Assembly: GCA_902598405.1 (NCBI GenBank)
Contig: CACKBQ010000003.1
Coordinates: 1 to 64,000 of the forward strand
From: an uncultured Pelagibacteraceae bacterium
Lineage (GTDB): Bacteria > Pseudomonadota > Alphaproteobacteria > Pelagibacterales > AG-422-B15
DNA length: 64,000 bases
Direction: 5' to 3'
The notes beneath the pieces were generated by a model. It searched no databases and was not told the DNA's origin. It was given only the letters and a program-made list of their open reading frames with translations. This document shows, in pieces, positions 21,190-32,279 of this stretch (positions are counted from its first letter, which is position 1; each line of letters opens with the position of its first letter). A program made the translations under genes and the position numbers.

Positions 21190-22428
21190 TTAAACTCCTA
21201 ACAATAGTCTACTTGGATCCTCTAGACCCTCTTTAACTCTGACTAAAAAAGTTACGGCTCCTTTACCGTCTACTATTCTATGATCGTATGAAAGGGCAAG
21301 ATACATCATGGGTCTAATTTTTATTTCACCATCAATAGCTATCGGTCTTTCTTCTATTTTATGCATTCCCAATATTCCTGATTGAGGCGGATTTAATATT
21401 GGAGTTGACATTAAAGATCCATAAACACCACCATTGGATATTGTAAATGTACCACCTTGCATATCTTCAATACTTAATTGGCCAGAACGAGCTTTCTGTC
21501 CCAGTTGATAGATTTCTTTTTCTACTTCAACAAGAGATTTTTTATCGGCGTCTTTAACAACGGGTACGACAAGGCCTTGATCAGTTCCAACAGCAACACC
21601 AATATTGTAAAAATTTTTATAAATGACGTCGTTGTTTTCAATTTCTGCGTTTACTTCAGGAATATCTCTCAGCGCAGTTATACATGCTTTCACGAAAAAA
21701 GACATGAAGCCTAATTTCACGCCATACTTTTTTTCAAATTCTGATTTATGATCATTACGTGTCTTGATAAGCTCACTCATATCAACCTCATTAAATGTTG
21801 TGAGCATAGCAGCATTATTCTGAGCATCCTTTAGACGTTTCGCTATGGTTTGCCTTAATCGCGACATGGGCACTCGTTCTTCTCTTTTATCGGTTTGTCT
21901 ACTTGTTTGAGGAGTATTTTCTTGTTTTTCTATGTTTTGATAATTTATGACGTCAGATTTAGTAATTCTACCATCCTCTCTTGAAGAGGTAACAGTATTA
22001 ATATTTATATTCTTTTCAGCAGCAATTTTTCTTACAGCAGGGGATAATTTTTGATTATTTAAGTTATCAATTTGAATTGGCATCTCTTCTTTTGGTGGAG
22101 ACTTTACTTCCTCAGGAATAATTTTTTCTGGAGTCGTAACTGATTTTTCATTTACTGGTTCTGACTGTTTAACTTTTTGTTCTATAGAAGCATTTTCATC
22201 AATAGACCCTAAGATTGCACCAACTTCGACAGTTGAACCTTCTTCTGCATTGATTTTTTGTATACAGCCATTTGATGGAGAAGGAACTTCAAGAGTTACT
22301 TTATCTGTTTCAAGCTCAAGCAGTGGTTCATCGACGGATACAGAGTCACCTTCATTCTTATACCATTTTGCTACCGTTGCCTCTACAACGCTTTCTCCGA
22401 GAGAAGGAACTTTGATTTCAACAGACAT
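21190..22428 (-). CDS. sucB: 2-Oxoglutarate dehydrogenase E2, dihydrolipoyl succinyltransferase
   Basis: Core of the 2-oxoglutarate dehydrogenase complex. One lipoyl domain (1-75) carries the lipoyl-lysine K43 in [10 protein letters not shown] Glu/Pro/Lys-rich linker is followed by the E3/E1-binding domain (about 128-165, [11 protein letters not shown]) and the catalytic domain (about 185-412) with SYDHRIVDG near the end. The length of 412 residues is normal. Order sucA-sucB-lpdA. Confidence 0.96.
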   Translation of the reverse strand: MSVEIKVPSLGESVVEATVAKWYKNEGDSVSVDEPLLELETDKVTLEVPSPSNGCIQKINAEEGSTVEVGAILGSIDENASIEQKVKQSEPVNEKSVTTPEKIIPEEVKSPPKEEMPIQIDNLNNQKLSPAVRKIAAEKNININTVTSSREDGRITKSDVINYQNIEKQENTPQTSRQTDKREERVPMSRLRQTIAKRLKDAQNNAAMLTTFNEVDMSELIKTRNDHKSEFEKKYGVKLGFMSFFVKACITALRDIPEVNAEIENNDVIYKNFYNIGVAVGTDQGLVVPVVKDADKKSLVEVEKEIYQLGQKARSGQLSIEDMQGGTFTISNGGVYGSLMSTPILNPPQSGILGMHKIEERPIAIDGEIKIRPMMYLALSYDHRIVDGKGAVTFLVRVKEGLEDPSRLLLGV

Positions 22429-22454
22429 ATTTAATATTTAACACTTTAAGATTA

Positions 22455-25415
22455 TTATTCAATCGGCAGTTTAAATTTAACTAATGTTACGCCATCCTTG
22501 TGTTTTTTAATTTCATTTATATCGCTCTCTACAGCCAGCTTTATAATATTGGCTTGGTTTTCTGCATGACGATTAGCTATACCAGTAGCAGGAGATGCGG
22601 ATGCCTTTCTACCTATAAATAGTAGTTCTTTATATTTTCCTGTTATTACCTGTAATACTGACTCAATACGATGTTTAACAAATCTGAAGGCTCCCATATT
22701 TGATGGCTCTTCTTGAACCCAAATTATTTCAGCATTTGGAAACTGTAACACTTCTTCTTTTAAAACTTCATAAGGAAATGGATACAATTGATCAAATCTT
22801 AAAATGTGTACATTATCTTTTTTTAATTTTTCAAGATGATCATCAAGCTCAAAATATATTTTTCCAGAACATAAAAGCAATCTATTTACTTTTGATTTTT
22901 GATCTGAAGTCAGTTCTTTTCTTAAAATTCGATGAAAGGTTGATCCATTTGTAAATTCTTCAATGCTAGATGTATTTTTTTTGTGCCTTAATGTAGATTT
23001 AGGTGTCATGATAACCAGTGGTTTTCTGAAATCTCTATGAAGCTGTCTTCTTAGAGCATGAAAATAATTTGCGGGTGAAGTACAATTAACAACTTGAATA
23101 TTGTCCTCGGCACACATTTGTAAAAATCTCTCTAATCTTCCACTTGTGTGTTCAGGCCCCTGGCCTTCATGGCCGTGTGGCAAAAGCAATGTCAGACCTG
23201 ACATTCTTAACCATTTTCTCTCACCAGTAGTTATAAATTGGTCAATTATTGTCTGAGCATTGTTTGCAAAGTCACCAAATTGACCCTCCCAAAGCACTAG
23301 AGTTCTTGGATCAACTTGTGAATAACCATATTCGAAACCCAAAACACCATACTCAGATAAAAAACTATCAATGATTTCAAAAAATCCTTGTTTTTCTCTA
23401 AAATGTCTCAATGGTACAAATCTTTTCTCGCTTACTTGATCATAAAGAACTGCATGTCTTTGACTAAAAGTGCCTCTGCCCGAGTCTTGACCTGAAAGCC
23501 TTACTCCATAACCTTCTGATAGCAATGAAGCAAATGCAAGAGACTCAGCAGTTGCCCAGTCAATTCCATTACCTGTTAGTATACTTGATAATCTATCATC
23601 ATAAATTTTTTTTATTCTTCTATGTGGGTTAAAGTTTTCTGGAATGGTGTGTATTTCTTCCCCAATTTTTAAAAGCTCATTTTCAGTAATAGCTGTTTTA
23701 CCTCTTCTTGCATCGATTGACGCTACCGTTATACCTTTCCATGAACCTTCAAGCCAGTCAGCTTTATTTGGCTTATACGACTTTGCAAATTTTAACTCTT
23801 CATTCAATTTACTGGCGTAAATTGATCTTTCATTTTTAACATCGTCATTAGTTAAAACACCTTCTTCAATAAGTTTTTTTTCATAAATTTTAAGAGTAGA
23901 CGGGTGAGATTTAATTTTTTGATACATTAGCGGCTGTGTAAATTCTGGTAAATCCATTTCATTATGGCCAGATCGACGATAACAAAACATATCTACTACA
24001 ACGTCAGTTTTAAATTTATTTCTAAATTCAACTGCTAGTCTGCATACATGAACGACTGCTTCAACATCATCTCCATTAACATGAAATATCGGCGCCTGTA
24101 TGATTTTTGCTATTTCGGTACAGTACGGAGCTGAACGACCATAATGTGGCATTGTGGTGAAACCTATTTGATTGTTAATAACAAAATGAATTGTACCTCC
24201 TGTGCGAAAACCCCGTAATTGCGACATCGCAAAAGTTTCTGCAACAACACCTTGCCCAGCCATTGCAGCATCACCATGAATTAATAGTCCTATTACTCTG
24301 TCGTTTGTTTTATCTTGAAGCAATGTTTGCTCAGCTCTAACTTTTCCTATCACTACGGGATCCACTGCCTCCAAATGTGATGGGTTTGGCGTCAAAGAAA
24401 GATGAATTTTTTTATCATCAAACTCTCTATCACTTGAAATCCCTAAATGGTACTTCACGTCGCCGGATCCTAAAACTTCATTGGGATCCTCTCCTCCACC
24501 CTCAAATTTTGCCATAATTGATCGCAAGGGAACTTCCATAACAGATGAAAGCAGGGTTAATCTTCCACGATGTGCGGTTCCTATATATATGTCCTCGACT
24601 CCTGCTAAGCAGCTTTGTTTAATTATTTGCTCAATGCCTGGGACAGTCGACTCACTGCCAACGAGCCCAAACCTTTTGGTGCCTATAAATTTTTTATCAA
24701 GGAATTGCTCGAACATTTCAGCTTCAAGCAAACGTTTGAATATTGCTTTCTTACCGTTTGAGGTAAACTGTGTTTTATTTCTAACCTCCTCTATTCTTTC
24801 TTGAACCCATTGCTTTTGATCAGCATCTTGAATATGAACAAATTCAACACCTATAGATCCGCAATAAGTTTCCTTAAGTATGTCAATTATATTTCTGAGT
24901 TTAGCAAAGTTTAGACCAAGACTTCCGTCAATAAAAATTTCTTTATCAAGGTCATTTTCTTTGAAACCATAATTTCTATAATCAAGTTCAGAATATGTTT
25001 TAATTTCTTTTAAATTTAGTGGATCCAGATTTGATGCAAGATGACCATTAACTCTATAAGCTCTGATAAGTCTTATTGCTCTTATTGAGTCAAAAACCTG
25101 TTCTTTAAATACTTCACTCGTAACAATGTTATCTTTATTTAATATTTGGGACTCTATTTTGATTTCACTCTCATTAATATTTTCTAAAGTATCTTCTTCA
25201 TTATTGGTTTCTAATTTTTGAGATGCCCAACTAGCACGAAGAATATTTTGTTGATTTAAGTTATCTGTAATGCCAGAAAAAAAAGTTCTCCAATCATCTG
25301 GAATGTCAGCGGGATTATTTTGAAATCTTTCGAACATTTGTTCGATATAAACTGCGTTTGCACCGTGCAGGAAAGATGTTTTATCAAAAATATCGTTTAT
25401 GGATGACTTTGTCAT
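22455..25415 (-). CDS. sucA: 2-Oxoglutarate dehydrogenase E1
   Basis: Thiamine diphosphate enzyme that decarboxylates 2-oxoglutarate. The N-terminal segment SFLHGANAVYIEQMFERF binds the complex core. IGTAHRGRLT, the ThDP motif HGDAAMAGQGVVAET and LLPHGHEGQGPEHTSGRLERF are diagnostic. The length of 986 residues fits full-length alphaproteobacterial SucA. It lies 14 bases after sucD and 26 before sucB. Confidence 0.97.
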   Translation of the reverse strand: MTKSSINDIFDKTSFLHGANAVYIEQMFERFQNNPADIPDDWRTFFSGITDNLNQQNILRASWASQKLETNNEEDTLENINESEIKIESQILNKDNIVTSEVFKEQVFDSIRAIRLIRAYRVNGHLASNLDPLNLKEIKTYSELDYRNYGFKENDLDKEIFIDGSLGLNFAKLRNIIDILKETYCGSIGVEFVHIQDADQKQWVQERIEEVRNKTQFTSNGKKAIFKRLLEAEMFEQFLDKKFIGTKRFGLVGSESTVPGIEQIIKQSCLAGVEDIYIGTAHRGRLTLLSSVMEVPLRSIMAKFEGGGEDPNEVLGSGDVKYHLGISSDREFDDKKIHLSLTPNPSHLEAVDPVVIGKVRAEQTLLQDKTNDRVIGLLIHGDAAMAGQGVVAETFAMSQLRGFRTGGTIHFVINNQIGFTTMPHYGRSAPYCTEIAKIIQAPIFHVNGDDVEAVVHVCRLAVEFRNKFKTDVVVDMFCYRRSGHNEMDLPEFTQPLMYQKIKSHPSTLKIYEKKLIEEGVLTNDDVKNERSIYASKLNEELKFAKSYKPNKADWLEGSWKGITVASIDARRGKTAITENELLKIGEEIHTIPENFNPHRRIKKIYDDRLSSILTGNGIDWATAESLAFASLLSEGYGVRLSGQDSGRGTFSQRHAVLYDQVSEKRFVPLRHFREKQGFFEIIDSFLSEYGVLGFEYGYSQVDPRTLVLWEGQFGDFANNAQTIIDQFITTGERKWLRMSGLTLLLPHGHEGQGPEHTSGRLERFLQMCAEDNIQVVNCTSPANYFHALRRQLHRDFRKPLVIMTPKSTLRHKKNTSSIEEFTNGSTFHRILRKELTSDQKSKVNRLLLCSGKIYFELDDHLEKLKKDNVHILRFDQLYPFPYEVLKEEVLQFPNAEIIWVQEEPSNMGAFRFVKHRIESVLQVITGKYKELLFIGRKASASPATGIANRHAENQANIIKLAVESDINEIKKHKDGVTLVKFKLPIE

Positions 25416-25429
25416 TAAGCAGATTAATT

Positions 25430-26311
25430 TTAGTTTTGATTCTTTAATACCTCAAGTAAAGTTGATCCTAAAGCTGCTGGAGAATTTGAAATTTGAATCC
25501 CAGCACTCTTCATGGCTTCAATTTTATCTTCTGCTCCACCTTTCCCTCCAGATACAATTGCTCCAGCGTGTCCCATTCTTCTTCCTGGAGGGGCTGACGT
25601 TCCTGCAATAAATCCAACGGTTGGCTTTTTTACCTTTTCTTTTCTCAAAAATTCAGCTGCTTCTTCCTCAGCTGAACCGCCAATTTCACCAATCATGATT
25701 ATCGATTCAGTTTCCGGATCAGATAAGAAAAGTTCCAAACAATCAATAAAGTTTGTTCCATTCACTGGATCGCCCCCTATTCCAATACAGGTGGATTGTC
25801 CAAGACCTTCCACTGTTGTTTGATAAACTGCTTCATAAGTTAGTGTTCCAGACCTAGATACAATTCCTACGTTTCCCTTTTGATGAATGTGCGCTGGCAT
25901 TATACCAATCTTACACTCATCGGGAGTTATGACTCCCGGACAATTGGGGCCAATGAGGCGTGATTTGGAAGATCTTAATTTATCTTTGACCTCTAGCATA
26001 TCCATAACAGGAATTCCCTCTGTTATACAAACTATTAGCTCCATCTCACTATCTATTGCTTCTAAAATTGCTTTTGCGGCAAATGGGGGAGGAACATAAA
26101 TTACAGTGGCATTTGCTTCTGTTTTATCTTTAGCTTCTTTTACTGTATCAAATACTGGCAACCCTAAGTGCTCAGTTCCTCCCTTTTTTGGAGTAACTCC
26201 ACCAACCATGTTAGTGCCATATTTAATTGCCTGTTCTGAATGAAAGGTACCTTGTGATCCGGTGAAACCCTGACAAATAACTTTTGTATCTTTGTTAACT
26301 ATTACTGACAT
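25430..26311 (-). CDS. sucD: Succinyl-CoA synthetase alpha subunit
   Basis: Forms succinyl-CoA or, in the TCA direction, succinate with substrate-level phosphorylation. The CoA-binding [35 protein letters not shown] and the phosphohistidine loop [11 protein letters not shown] are present. It has 293 residues. Start overlaps the sucC stop by one base. Confidence 0.97.
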   Translation of the reverse strand: MSVIVNKDTKVICQGFTGSQGTFHSEQAIKYGTNMVGGVTPKKGGTEHLGLPVFDTVKEAKDKTEANATVIYVPPPFAAKAILEAIDSEMELIVCITEGIPVMDMLEVKDKLRSSKSRLIGPNCPGVITPDECKIGIMPAHIHQKGNVGIVSRSGTLTYEAVYQTTVEGLGQSTCIGIGGDPVNGTNFIDCLELFLSDPETESIIMIGEIGGSAEEEAAEFLRKEKVKKPTVGFIAGTSAPPGRRMGHAGAIVSGGKGGAEDKIEAMKSAGIQISNSPAALGSTLLEVLKNQN

Positions 26312-27468
26312 TAAACTAGCTTGACTATTTTTTTTGCTGCATCATCTAAATCATTGGCAGAAATAATTTCGATACTTGAATTATCAAGAATTTTTTTACC
26401 TTCATCAACATTTGTGCCTTCAAGTCTAACTACAAGCGGTACAGAGATTTCTAATTCTTTTGCAGCAGCAACAATTCCTTCAGCAATGATGTCACATCTC
26501 ATGATTCCACCAAAGATATTAACTAAGATGCCTTTTACACCTTTATCAGAAAGAATAATTTTAAATGCACTCGAAACCTTTTCTTTAGAAGCTCCACCAC
26601 CAACATCAAGAAAGTTGGCGGGCTCACCACCATACATTTTAATAATATCTAAGCTAGCCATTGCCAAGCCTGCGCCATTGACCATACAGCCTATATTCCC
26701 ATCCAATTTTATATATGCGAGATCATATTTTGATGCCTCTCTTTCATATTCATCCTCTTCATTCTCATCCCTTAATTCCTCAATTTCTGGATGGCGGTAT
26801 AAAGCATTATCATCAAAGTTAACTTTAGCATCGAGACACAATAGTTTGTTAGTCTCAGTTATAATCAAAGGATTAACTTCAACAAGACTTGCATCTTTTT
26901 CTAAAAAAAATTTATACATATTTTTTATAAGATCAGAAAGTTGGCCCTCAAGCTCTTTTTTGAGTTCAAAAGCTTTACTAATTGTATTTATATCATTTTC
27001 AGTAACGCCTATTGAAGGCTCTATTTGAACTGTTGTTATATTTTCTGGGGTATCTTTTGCAACTGCTTCAATGTCCATACCTCCCATCTTAGATACAATA
27101 AAGGCAACTTTGCTTGTCGCTCTGTCTAACAAACAAGAAAGGTATAATTCTTTTTTAATATCCGACCCATTTTCAATGTAGATACGTTTTACTTCTTTTC
27201 CTGCTGGGCCTGTTTGAGGCGTTATTAAATTCATACCAAACATTTTTTCAGCCTCATTTACAGCTTCTTCTTTTGAAGAAACTACTTTAACGCCCCCACC
27301 TTTACCTCTGCCACCTGCATGAATTTGCGCTTTAACAACCCAAATTGGACCCTTAACTTTTCCTACTGCTTCATTTATCTGACTTTTTTCATATGCAACG
27401 CTTCCTTTGGACACAGGAATATCATAACCGTCAAATAATTCCTTTGCTTGATGTTCGTGTATATTCAT
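26311..27468 (-). CDS. sucC: Succinyl-CoA synthetase beta subunit
   Basis: ATP-grasp subunit of succinyl-CoA synthetase, 385 residues. The N-terminal [34 protein letters not shown] and [10 protein letters not shown] are family hallmarks. It follows mdh with no gap and overlaps sucD by one base, so mdh-sucC-sucD are probably translationally coupled. Confidence 0.97.
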   Translation of the reverse strand: MNIHEHQAKELFDGYDIPVSKGSVAYEKSQINEAVGKVKGPIWVVKAQIHAGGRGKGGGVKVVSSKEEAVNEAEKMFGMNLITPQTGPAGKEVKRIYIENGSDIKKELYLSCLLDRATSKVAFIVSKMGGMDIEAVAKDTPENITTVQIEPSIGVTENDINTISKAFELKKELEGQLSDLIKNMYKFFLEKDASLVEVNPLIITETNKLLCLDAKVNFDDNALYRHPEIEELRDENEEDEYEREASKYDLAYIKLDGNIGCMVNGAGLAMASLDIIKMYGGEPANFLDVGGGASKEKVSSAFKIILSDKGVKGILVNIFGGIMRCDIIAEGIVAAAKELEISVPLVVRLEGTNVDEGKKILDNSSIEIISANDLDDAAKKIVKLV

Positions 27469-28431
27469 TTATTTAAGTGAAGGATCAATATTTTTTGCAG
27501 CCTCAAATAGCTCACTGACTGCTTCGATTGAAGTTTTAAAATATTTTTCTTCTTCTTCGTCTAAATCAAGTTCAACAACTTTTTCAATTCCAGCTGAGCC
27601 AATAACAACAGGAACTCCAACATATAAATCTGAAACACCATATTCACCATTTAAATATGCTGCGCATGGTAACGTTTTTTTCTTATCATTTAGATATGAG
27701 TCGGCCATTTCAATTCCTGATGCTGCCGGCCCATAAAAAGCGGATCCGGTTTCCAATAACTTTACAACTTCGGCTCCACCTTTTCTCGTCCTATCAATAA
27801 TCTCGTCAAGCCTAGCCTTTGAAATTTTTCCTTTATTCACTAAATCAGTCAGGTTTTCACCACTAACCATAGTTCTATTTGGAACTGGTACCATTGTATC
27901 ACCATGGCCACCAAGAACAAATGAGTCTACTTCGCTAATTGGAACGTTCAATTCTTGTGATAAGAAATATTTAAAACGTGAAGTATCTAAAACTCCAGCC
28001 ATACCGACAACTTTATTTTTTGGAAGTCCTGAATATTTTTGAAGAGCCATAACGATTACATCCAATGGATTTGTAATACAAATAACGAAGGCATTAGGAG
28101 AAGTTGATTTTATACCTTCAGCTACTTGCTTGATAATTTTTAAGTTTGTTCCCAAAAGGTCGTCTCTAGTCATTCCTGGTTTTCGAGGAACTCCAGCTGT
28201 TATAATTATAACATCAGAGTCACTTGTATCCTCATAATTATCAGTACCAGACAAGGAAACATTAAAACCATCTATGGCTGAGGACTGCGCTATATCAAGA
28301 GCTTTACCTTTTGCCAGTCCAGACATCAAATCAAAAAGAACCACATCTCCAAGCTCTTTCATGGCAGCTAAATGAGCAAGTGTGCCTCCAATTTGCCCAG
28401 CTCCTATAAGTGATATTTTTTTACTTGTCAT
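27469..28431 (-). CDS. mdh: Malate dehydrogenase
   Basis: NAD-dependent malate dehydrogenase of the LDH-like type usual in alphaproteobacteria. NAD motif [10 protein letters not shown], the substrate-binding [16 protein letters not shown] loop and the catalytic histidine in GGHGDTMVP (H176) are present. It has 320 residues. It opens the mdh-sucCDAB-lpdA set; 61 bp separate it from mmsA upstream, where a TTGATT box and an AGTTTA/TAAACT inverted repeat (28436-28455) close to the start could belong to its own promoter or leader. Confidence 0.96.
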   Translation of the reverse strand: MTSKKISLIGAGQIGGTLAHLAAMKELGDVVLFDLMSGLAKGKALDIAQSSAIDGFNVSLSGTDNYEDTSDSDVIIITAGVPRKPGMTRDDLLGTNLKIIKQVAEGIKSTSPNAFVICITNPLDVIVMALQKYSGLPKNKVVGMAGVLDTSRFKYFLSQELNVPISEVDSFVLGGHGDTMVPVPNRTMVSGENLTDLVNKGKISKARLDEIIDRTRKGGAEVVKLLETGSAFYGPAASGIEMADSYLNDKKKTLPCAAYLNGEYGVSDLYVGVPVVIGSAGIEKVVELDLDEEEEKYFKTSIEAVSELFEAAKNIDPSLK

Positions 28432-28492
28432 GATGAGTTTATAGCTCGGTAAACTAACTAGATAGCGATTAAAATCAAGATAAATTAAATAT

Positions 28493-29986
28493 TTACTTCA
28501 TTGTTGGAATGGTAAATTCAGCACCTTTCCTAATACCAGTTGGCCATCTCGAAGTAACAGTTTTGAGACGCGTAAAGAACCTTACTCCGTCCATACCATG
28601 CATTGCATGATCCCCAAATAAGGATCTTTTCCAACCACCAAAGCTATGAAAAGCCATGGGTACTGGTATGGGAACATTCACTCCAACCATTCCAATTTTG
28701 CATTGATTAGCAAAAGCTCTAGCTGTGTCACCATCACGAGTATAAATAGTGGTGCCGTTTCCGAATTCATGATCGTTAACCATTTTTAAAGCATCGTCAA
28801 AAGTAGGTTGTCGTACAACAGATAATACAGGTCCAAATATTTCTTCTCTATATATCTTCATATCTTCCTTAACATGATCAAATAAACAGCCTCCGATGAA
28901 GTATCCATTTTCATAACCTTGAAGAGATATTGATCTTCCATCCACTATAAGATCAGCTCCTTCAGCAACTCCAGAGTCAACATAGTTTTTTACTTTTGAT
29001 AAATGTACATCACTGATGAGTGGACCCATTTCAACTTCTGGATCTGTTCCGGGGCCAACTTTAAGTCCTTGAACGCGAGGGGTAAGCTTTTCAATTAATT
29101 TATCACCCACATCACCAACAGCTACAGCAACAGAGAGAGCCATGCATCGCTCTCCTGCAGATCCATACCCTGCGCCGATCAGACCATCAACAACTTGGTC
29201 TAAATCTGCATCAGGCATTACAACCATATGATTTTTTGCACCTCCTAATGACTGGACGCGCTTATTGTGTTTAGAAGATGTATGATAAATGTACTCAGCA
29301 ACTGGAGTCGAGCCAACAAAACTAACTGATGCAACTTCAGGATCGGTGATCAGAAGATCTACTGCTTCTTTATCGCCGTTAACCACATTGAAAACACCAT
29401 CTGGTAACCCTGCTTCTTTAAGTAAATCTCCCATCATGTATGGAACCGTTGGATCTTTTTCACTCGGTTTTAAAATAAATGAATTACCGCATGCAATAGA
29501 CATAACAAACATCCACATTGGAACCATAGCAGGAAAATTGAAAGGTGAAATTCCCACACAAACCCCAAGAGGCTGTCGCATACTCCAGCTGTCGATATTT
29601 GATCCGACGTTTTCAGAATATTCTCCTTTAAGCAAATGAGGAATACCACAAGCAAACTCAACTACTTCCATGCCTCTTGTTATTGAGCCAACTGAGTCTG
29701 ATAAAATTTTTCCATGCTCTGTTGTTAATTCCAGAGCTAATTTGTCCATATCTCTGAGAATTAAATCTTTGAATTTAAATAAAACTCGAGACCTAGTCAG
29801 TGATGGAGTAACAGCCCATTCTTTACCTGCTTTGACTGCACAACTTATTGCCACGGATACATCTTCTTTGTTAGCAAAGTTAACTTCTCTTATTTTTTCT
29901 CCATTTGCAGGGTTATATACGTCACCAAATCTATCTGACTTACTCACGTACTCTTTACCATTAATAAAATGATTAACAATATTCAT
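28493..29986 (-). CDS. mmsA: Methylmalonate-semialdehyde dehydrogenase (CoA-acylating)
   Basis: NAD- and CoA-dependent aldehyde dehydrogenase that makes propionyl-CoA or acetyl-CoA from (methyl)malonate semialdehyde in valine, inositol or beta-alanine breakdown. The 497-residue protein shows [26 protein letters not shown] and the catalytic cysteine in [11 protein letters not shown] (C281). The GERC and SMRQPLGV motifs separate it from general aldehyde dehydrogenases. It sits nine bases after the SDR gene. No mmsB or valine-degradation gene is adjacent. Confidence 0.93.
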   Translation of the reverse strand: MNIVNHFINGKEYVSKSDRFGDVYNPANGEKIREVNFANKEDVSVAISCAVKAGKEWAVTPSLTRSRVLFKFKDLILRDMDKLALELTTEHGKILSDSVGSITRGMEVVEFACGIPHLLKGEYSENVGSNIDSWSMRQPLGVCVGISPFNFPAMVPMWMFVMSIACGNSFILKPSEKDPTVPYMMGDLLKEAGLPDGVFNVVNGDKEAVDLLITDPEVASVSFVGSTPVAEYIYHTSSKHNKRVQSLGGAKNHMVVMPDADLDQVVDGLIGAGYGSAGERCMALSVAVAVGDVGDKLIEKLTPRVQGLKVGPGTDPEVEMGPLISDVHLSKVKNYVDSGVAEGADLIVDGRSISLQGYENGYFIGGCLFDHVKEDMKIYREEIFGPVLSVVRQPTFDDALKMVNDHEFGNGTTIYTRDGDTARAFANQCKIGMVGVNVPIPVPMAFHSFGGWKRSLFGDHAMHGMDGVRFFTRLKTVTSRWPTGIRKGAEFTIPTMK

Positions 29987-29995
29987 CTAAATTAC

Positions 29996-31003
29996 CTAGA
30001 TTTCAAAACTTTCGCCTATAGCCTCACAGCTTTTGGCCCACAGCATGCTCTTGACTTCAGGATTATCATAAAAAGACTCAAGTGAAAAAGATTTTGCTTT
30101 ACCTTTCATTCCTTTTAAACCAGGCCCTACCATTGAGCCTGAATTAATTTTAGGATCTGCAATACATCTTAGGAGACCCAAAGTTCCATCTTTTTCAGAC
30201 TGCCCAAACTTCATTAAATATTTTGTAAAAAAACTGCCCATTCCGCCATCCGCTACTGTTGTAGATTGTAAATCACTTTCTGCAAGACCCGGATGAGCAA
30301 CCATCGCTCTAATTTTTGAATTATTTTTTTGCAACTTTTCATGCAAACATGCAGTGAATGCAGCATTAGCAAGCTTTGTCTGGGCATAACGCTCCCATCG
30401 GCCACCACCAAACATCAAATTACCTCCATCTCCACCTAAGTTGCCACCTTTTTTTTCAAGAAACTTTTCTTTAAGTCTTTTTGTTTGAAAGCGTGCAATA
30501 CTAGAATGATTAACTATTCTTGCTTCATCCCTTAATTGTGATGCTTTTTCTAGTAAGGGCATACATAATTTAGTTAGAAGAAAATGGGACAAGTGATTAG
30601 TTTGCATTTGTACATCAAAGCCGTCGATTGTGGCTTTATCTTTAAGAGCCATTACGCCCGCATTATTGCATAATACATCAAGGCCATCGCTACATATTTC
30701 ATTAATTTTTGGAAATGCAGTTTTTACCGAGTCAAAACTTTGTAGATCACAATCCACTCTGTGAAAATTTCCATTTGCACAATTTTGTCTAAGTAAATTT
30801 AAAGATGACTCGGCTCTAGTCGAAGGACGATTCAATAGTAGGACTTTAGCACCAAGCTTAGCTACTGACTCAGCAGCATAAAATCCAAGCCCAGAAGTTG
30901 TGCCTGTTATAGCAACTGTTTTATTCTCCATTGAAGGTAGTGAGTTGAATAAATCATCAAAATACTTAGTATCGAGATTAGGTTTAGTATAAGAATTTTT
31001 CAT
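29996..31003 (-). CDS. Short-chain dehydrogenase/reductase
   Basis: 335-residue classical SDR. Cofactor motif TGTTSGLG (33-40), NNAG (about 113), a catalytic Ser in HSSIAR and YAQTK (Tyr/Lys pair, about 207) are present. It resembles the retinol-dehydrogenase-like or protochlorophyllide-reductase-like group with a long C-terminal substrate part. Substrate is unknown. It is the first gene of the run leading to mmsA and mdh, and is divergent from the Smr gene 41 bp away. Confidence 0.88.
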   Translation of the reverse strand: MKNSYTKPNLDTKYFDDLFNSLPSMENKTVAITGTTSGLGFYAAESVAKLGAKVLLLNRPSTRAESSLNLLRQNCANGNFHRVDCDLQSFDSVKTAFPKINEICSDGLDVLCNNAGVMALKDKATIDGFDVQMQTNHLSHFLLTKLCMPLLEKASQLRDEARIVNHSSIARFQTKRLKEKFLEKKGGNLGGDGGNLMFGGGRWERYAQTKLANAAFTACLHEKLQKNNSKIRAMVAHPGLAESDLQSTTVADGGMGSFFTKYLMKFGQSEKDGTLGLLRCIADPKINSGSMVGPGLKGMKGKAKSFSLESFYDNPEVKSMLWAKSCEAIGESFEI

Positions 31004-31044
31004 ATAATGAAATATTCTAGATTAAATACAACTAATGGCAATGT

Positions 31045-31287
31045 TTGAAAATTATGAGAAAACTTGACCTTCATGGATTTACACTTGAGGATGCTTATCA
31101 AGAATTCACTGACTTTATTTACGAAGCTTACCAAGGAAGTATACCCAAAGTAGAGGTCATAACAGGTAAAAGTGGACAAATCAGAAAAGAATTTCCTCAT
31201 TGGGCAGAAAGCAGTCACCAAATACAGTACATTGAACAGAGTTGGCATGAAGGCAGTTTTGTTGTCAAAATCCAGAGGAAATATTGA
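31045..31287 (+). CDS. Stand-alone Smr-domain protein
   Basis: 80-residue protein that is almost only an Smr domain, known from MutS2 and YdaL-type nucleases. LDLHG (7-11) and ITGKSG (about 39-44) are the two signature motifs; the usual TGKG is TGKSG. A second start, ATG at 31054, would shorten it by three residues. Most alphaproteobacterial Smr proteins have an extra N-terminal region that is missing here. Cellular role unknown; family members bind or cut nucleic acid. Confidence 0.75.
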   Translation: MKIMRKLDLHGFTLEDAYQEFTDFIYEAYQGSIPKVEVITGKSGQIRKEFPHWAESSHQIQYIEQSWHEGSFVVKIQRKY

Positions 31288-31355
31288 AATCAAGCTCTGT
31301 CATTTTGGCAAACTTATTAGAGTTTAATTAGAAAGTTTTACACTTATATGTATAA

Positions 31356-31414
31356 CTCAATGGTGGGTACGTAATATTTTCATAAAATCCCCTAATCAAC
31401 TGCCCGCCATTGAG
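31356..31414 (+). ncRNA. Possible RNA hairpin in convergent junction
   Basis: Arms CTCAATGGTGGGTA (31356-31369) and TGCCCGCCATTGAG (31401-31414) can form a 14-bp stem around a 31-nt loop. As plus-strand RNA the two non-Watson-Crick positions are G-U pairs; as minus-strand RNA they become C-A mismatches, so a plus-strand transcript is favoured. The right arm is not followed by a T run, so it is not a standard terminator. It may be the 3' end of the Smr transcript or a small RNA. Confidence 0.4.
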
Positions 31415-31421
31415 ATTTATA

Positions 31422-31502
31422 GTGTTTAATTATTTTATCGTAGTTGCAATTTTTATTTCAGTTCTGCTGGTAAGTATACTTTTTGATTTTACAATAATTT
31501 AA
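31422..31502 (+). CDS. Possible 26-residue single-membrane-span peptide
   Basis: A GTG-started frame just after the hairpin codes for MFNYFIVVAIFISVLLVSIL plus DFTII, essentially one hydrophobic helix. There is no clear ribosome binding site (TTGAG is 7 bases upstream). It overlaps the end of sdhB on the other strand only at its stop codon. Small membrane subunits of respiratory complexes have this size, but nothing beyond hydrophobicity supports it. Confidence 0.2.
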   Translation: MFNYFIVVAIFISVLLVSILFDFTII

Positions 31503-32279
31503 TTACTGCTGTGCTATCATTTGTTTGATACCAGCAATAGCCTTTGCGGGGTTGAGACCTTTTGGACAAGCTTGAGTGCAATTCATTATTGTATGGCATC
31601 TATAAACTTTAAACGTATCATCTAATTCTTTTAATCTCTCTTTTCTTTCCTCATCACGGCTATCTTGTAACCAACGATATGACTGAAGCAGGACTGCAGG
31701 GCCCAAATATTTGTCACTGTTCCACCAATAACTTGGGCATGAAGTTGAGCAACATGCACACAAGATGCATTCATACAAGCCATCTAATTTTTCACGGTCA
31801 TTTCTTGATTGAATATTTTCAGTATCGTTTGCGTTTTGTTTCTTATTCATAAGCCATGGCTTGATGGACTTTAATTGCTTATAGAGTGTTTTTAAATTTG
31901 TAACCAAGTCTTTTATAACTGGCATGTGAGGCAGAGGATAAATTTTTATGTCACCTTTCACATCACTAATTGCTTTGGTACAAGCAAGTGTATTTGTCCC
32001 ATCAATATTCATTGCACAAGAACCACATATGCCCTCGCGACATGATCGTCTAAAGGTTAATGAAGTATCAATTTCACTTTTGATTTTCATAACTGCGTCC
32101 AATACCATCGGACCACAATCGTCTAGATCAACTTCATAAGTGTCCATCCTTGGGTTTTTCCCATCGTCGGGAGACCAACGGTAGATTTTGAATTTTTTAG
32201 TATTTCCATTGCTTTTTTCAGACTTGTAATAATCACCGTCTGTTAATTTAGAATTGTCGGGAAGATTAAACTGAACCAT
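31503..32279 (-). CDS. sdhB: Succinate dehydrogenase iron-sulfur subunit
   Basis: Carries the [2Fe-2S], [4Fe-4S] and [3Fe-4S] clusters that pass electrons from FAD to ubiquinone. The [11 protein letters not shown] segment ligates the first cluster, and [12 protein letters not shown] and [17 protein letters not shown] ligate the other two. It has 258 residues. Its start overlaps the sdhA stop by one base, and it ends the long minus-strand run that starts at ffh. Confidence 0.97.
   Translation of the reverse strand: MVQFNLPDNSKLTDGDYYKSEKSNGNTKKFKIYRWSPDDGKNPRMDTYEVDLDDCGPMVLDAVMKIKSEIDTSLTFRRSCREGICGSCAMNIDGTNTLACTKAISDVKGDIKIYPLPHMPVIKDLVTNLKTLYKQLKSIKPWLMNKKQNANDTENIQSRNDREKLDGLYECILCACCSTSCPSYWWNSDKYLGPAVLLQSYRWLQDSRDEERKERLKELDDTFKVYRCHTIMNCTQACPKGLNPAKAIAGIKQMIAQQ

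Noticed and set aside
26321-27028. Long open frame (235 codons) opposite sucC
   Set aside because: It is a Ser/Ile-rich antisense shadow of a strongly conserved gene; no ribosome site or family features.
28436-28455. AGTTTA/TAAACT inverted repeat upstream of mdh as riboswitch
   Set aside because: Only six base pairs, AT-rich, no further helices; too small for a known riboswitch.
31356-31414. Rho-independent terminator for Smr or sdhB
   Set aside because: The loop is 31 nt and no T run follows either arm, in either direction.
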